A DNA stretch of 5,573 nt. Origin: Acidimicrobiales bacterium (GTDB lineage: Bacteria; Actinomycetota; Acidimicrobiia; Acidimicrobiales; Poriferisodalaceae). Shown piece after piece: positions 5,118 to 5,573 of this stretch; position 1 is the stretch's first letter, and each line of letters opens with the position of its first letter. The DNA lies in contig JASMKJ010000291.1 in assembly GCA_030749275.1 (NCBI GenBank), positions 1 to 5,573 on the forward strand. Direction: 5' to 3'. The translations under genes were made by a program, and so were the position numbers. Under the pieces are notes generated by a model that had not been told where the DNA came from, ran no database searches, and was given only the letters and a program-made list of their open reading frames with translations.

Positions 5118-5573
5118 ATGGCTTCGTTTGACGTTGTTTCGGAAATAGATATGCAGGAAGTCCGCAATGCTGTGGACCAAGCGGCTCGAGAGGTGAGTAC
5201 TCGCTATGACTTCAAAGACACTGGGTCTCAAGTTGCGCTAAGTGATGCTCAGATTTCCTTGCTGAGCAGTAGTGAAGACCGCCTTAACGCTCTTCGCCAG
5301 GTGTTGGAAGAAAAGCTTGTAAAGCGAAAGGTGAGCCTTAAGGCTCTTGATTATGGGGAGGTAGAGGACGCGTCGGGTACCTCCGTTCGTCAAGTAGCCC
5401 TTCTCCAAGCAGGAATTAGTGGTGAAAAAGCCAAAGAACTCAATAAGTTCATCAAGGGTTTAGGCATTAAAGGTGTCCAGTCTCAGACTCAAGGCGAGCA
5501 GGTGCGTGTCATTTCGAAGAAGCGCGATCACCTGCAGACGGTGATCAGCAAAATGAAGGAAACGGACTTCGAC
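5118..5573 (+). CDS. YajQ-family nucleotide-binding protein (3' partial)
   Basis: The frame from the ATG at 5118 stays open to the window edge, giving 152 residues of a protein usually about 160-165 long, so only about the last ten codons are missing. The N-terminus MASFDVVSEIDMQEVRNAV and the following STRYDFKDT are the family signature. The second half, with GISGEKAKELNKFIKGLGIK, then KGVQSQTQGEQVRVISKKRD and a final KMKETDFD, matches the C-terminal ferredoxin-like repeat. YajQ proteins (formerly UPF0234) bind nucleotides. A Xanthomonas member binds cyclic di-GMP and alters transcription by partnering with a LysR-type regulator, and the E. coli protein was reported to bind tRNA and GTP. The role here is not known. 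The start is chosen from family alignment and the TATATT box seven bases upstream. The gene is divergent from tRNA-Tyr. Confidence 0.95.
   Translation, partial: MASFDVVSEIDMQEVRNAVDQAAREVSTRYDFKDTGSQVALSDAQISLLSSSEDRLNALRQVLEEKLVKRKVSLKALDYGEVEDASGTSVRQVALLQAGISGEKAKELNKFIKGLGIKGVQSQTQGEQVRVISKKRDHLQTVISKMKETDFD

Noticed and set aside
4741..5148. Open frames of 60-100 codons on both strands across the tRNA
   Set aside because: Translations such as GRCPSGQRERAVNPSVHTYG are the usual false proteins of a tRNA-Tyr gene, and the tRNA fold explains the sequence fully.
1..5573. Mobile element, phage or CRISPR content
   Set aside because: No transposase, integrase, terminal repeats, direct-repeat array or target duplication was seen; the tRNA's 3' end is not followed by an integrase gene or a repeated copy of its end.

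Overview
This window looks like the chromosome of an actinobacterium of medium GC content. The evidence is a long, mycobacterial-type MenB (menaquinone synthesis), a luciferase-like oxidoreductase of a type that usually uses coenzyme F420, a tRNA gene with an encoded CCA, and two genes whose upstream sequence fits leaderless starts. GC content judged by eye is near 50 %, well below that of streptomycetes or mycobacteria. A free-living lineage such as the Acidimicrobiia is a reasonable guess, but this is inference. No insertion sequence, phage gene or CRISPR array was seen, and genes are packed tightly.

Layout, left to right. Positions 1-287 (+) hold the 3' end of a GNAT acetyltransferase resembling phosphinothricin/methionine sulfoximine acetyltransferases. 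It converges, 9 nt apart, with menB (297-1211, -), the 1,4-dihydroxy-2-naphthoyl-CoA synthase. Across a 62-nt divergent spacer, a luciferase-like oxidoreductase (1274-2146, +) reads rightward and ends 5 nt from the end of the next leftward unit. That unit (- strand, 4769 down to 2152) has three genes in transcription order: a crotonase-family enoyl-CoA hydratase/isomerase, a cupin thiol (cysteine-type) dioxygenase, and a multi-domain rhodanese. The gaps are 27 nt and then a 4-nt GTGA overlap. Upstream, also on the minus strand, is tRNA-Tyr(GTA) (4935-5020), with a strong hairpin abutting its CCA end. A divergent YajQ-family gene starts at 5118 (+) and runs off the window, lacking only about its last ten codons.

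How the genes work together. The dioxygenase and rhodanese are translationally coupled and probably form a sulfur module: a thiol is oxidised to a sulfinate, and a sulfurtransferase handles sulfane sulfur. The crotonase just upstream could supply or consume an acyl-CoA linked to that thiol, or may only share the transcript. menB, the oxidoreductase, the tRNA and the YajQ gene look like independent housekeeping or metabolic genes. The least ordinary part is the crotonase/thiol dioxygenase/rhodanese operon, in particular the rhodanese with one catalytic and two cysteine-less domains and the dioxygenase with a possible Cys-Tyr cofactor pair.
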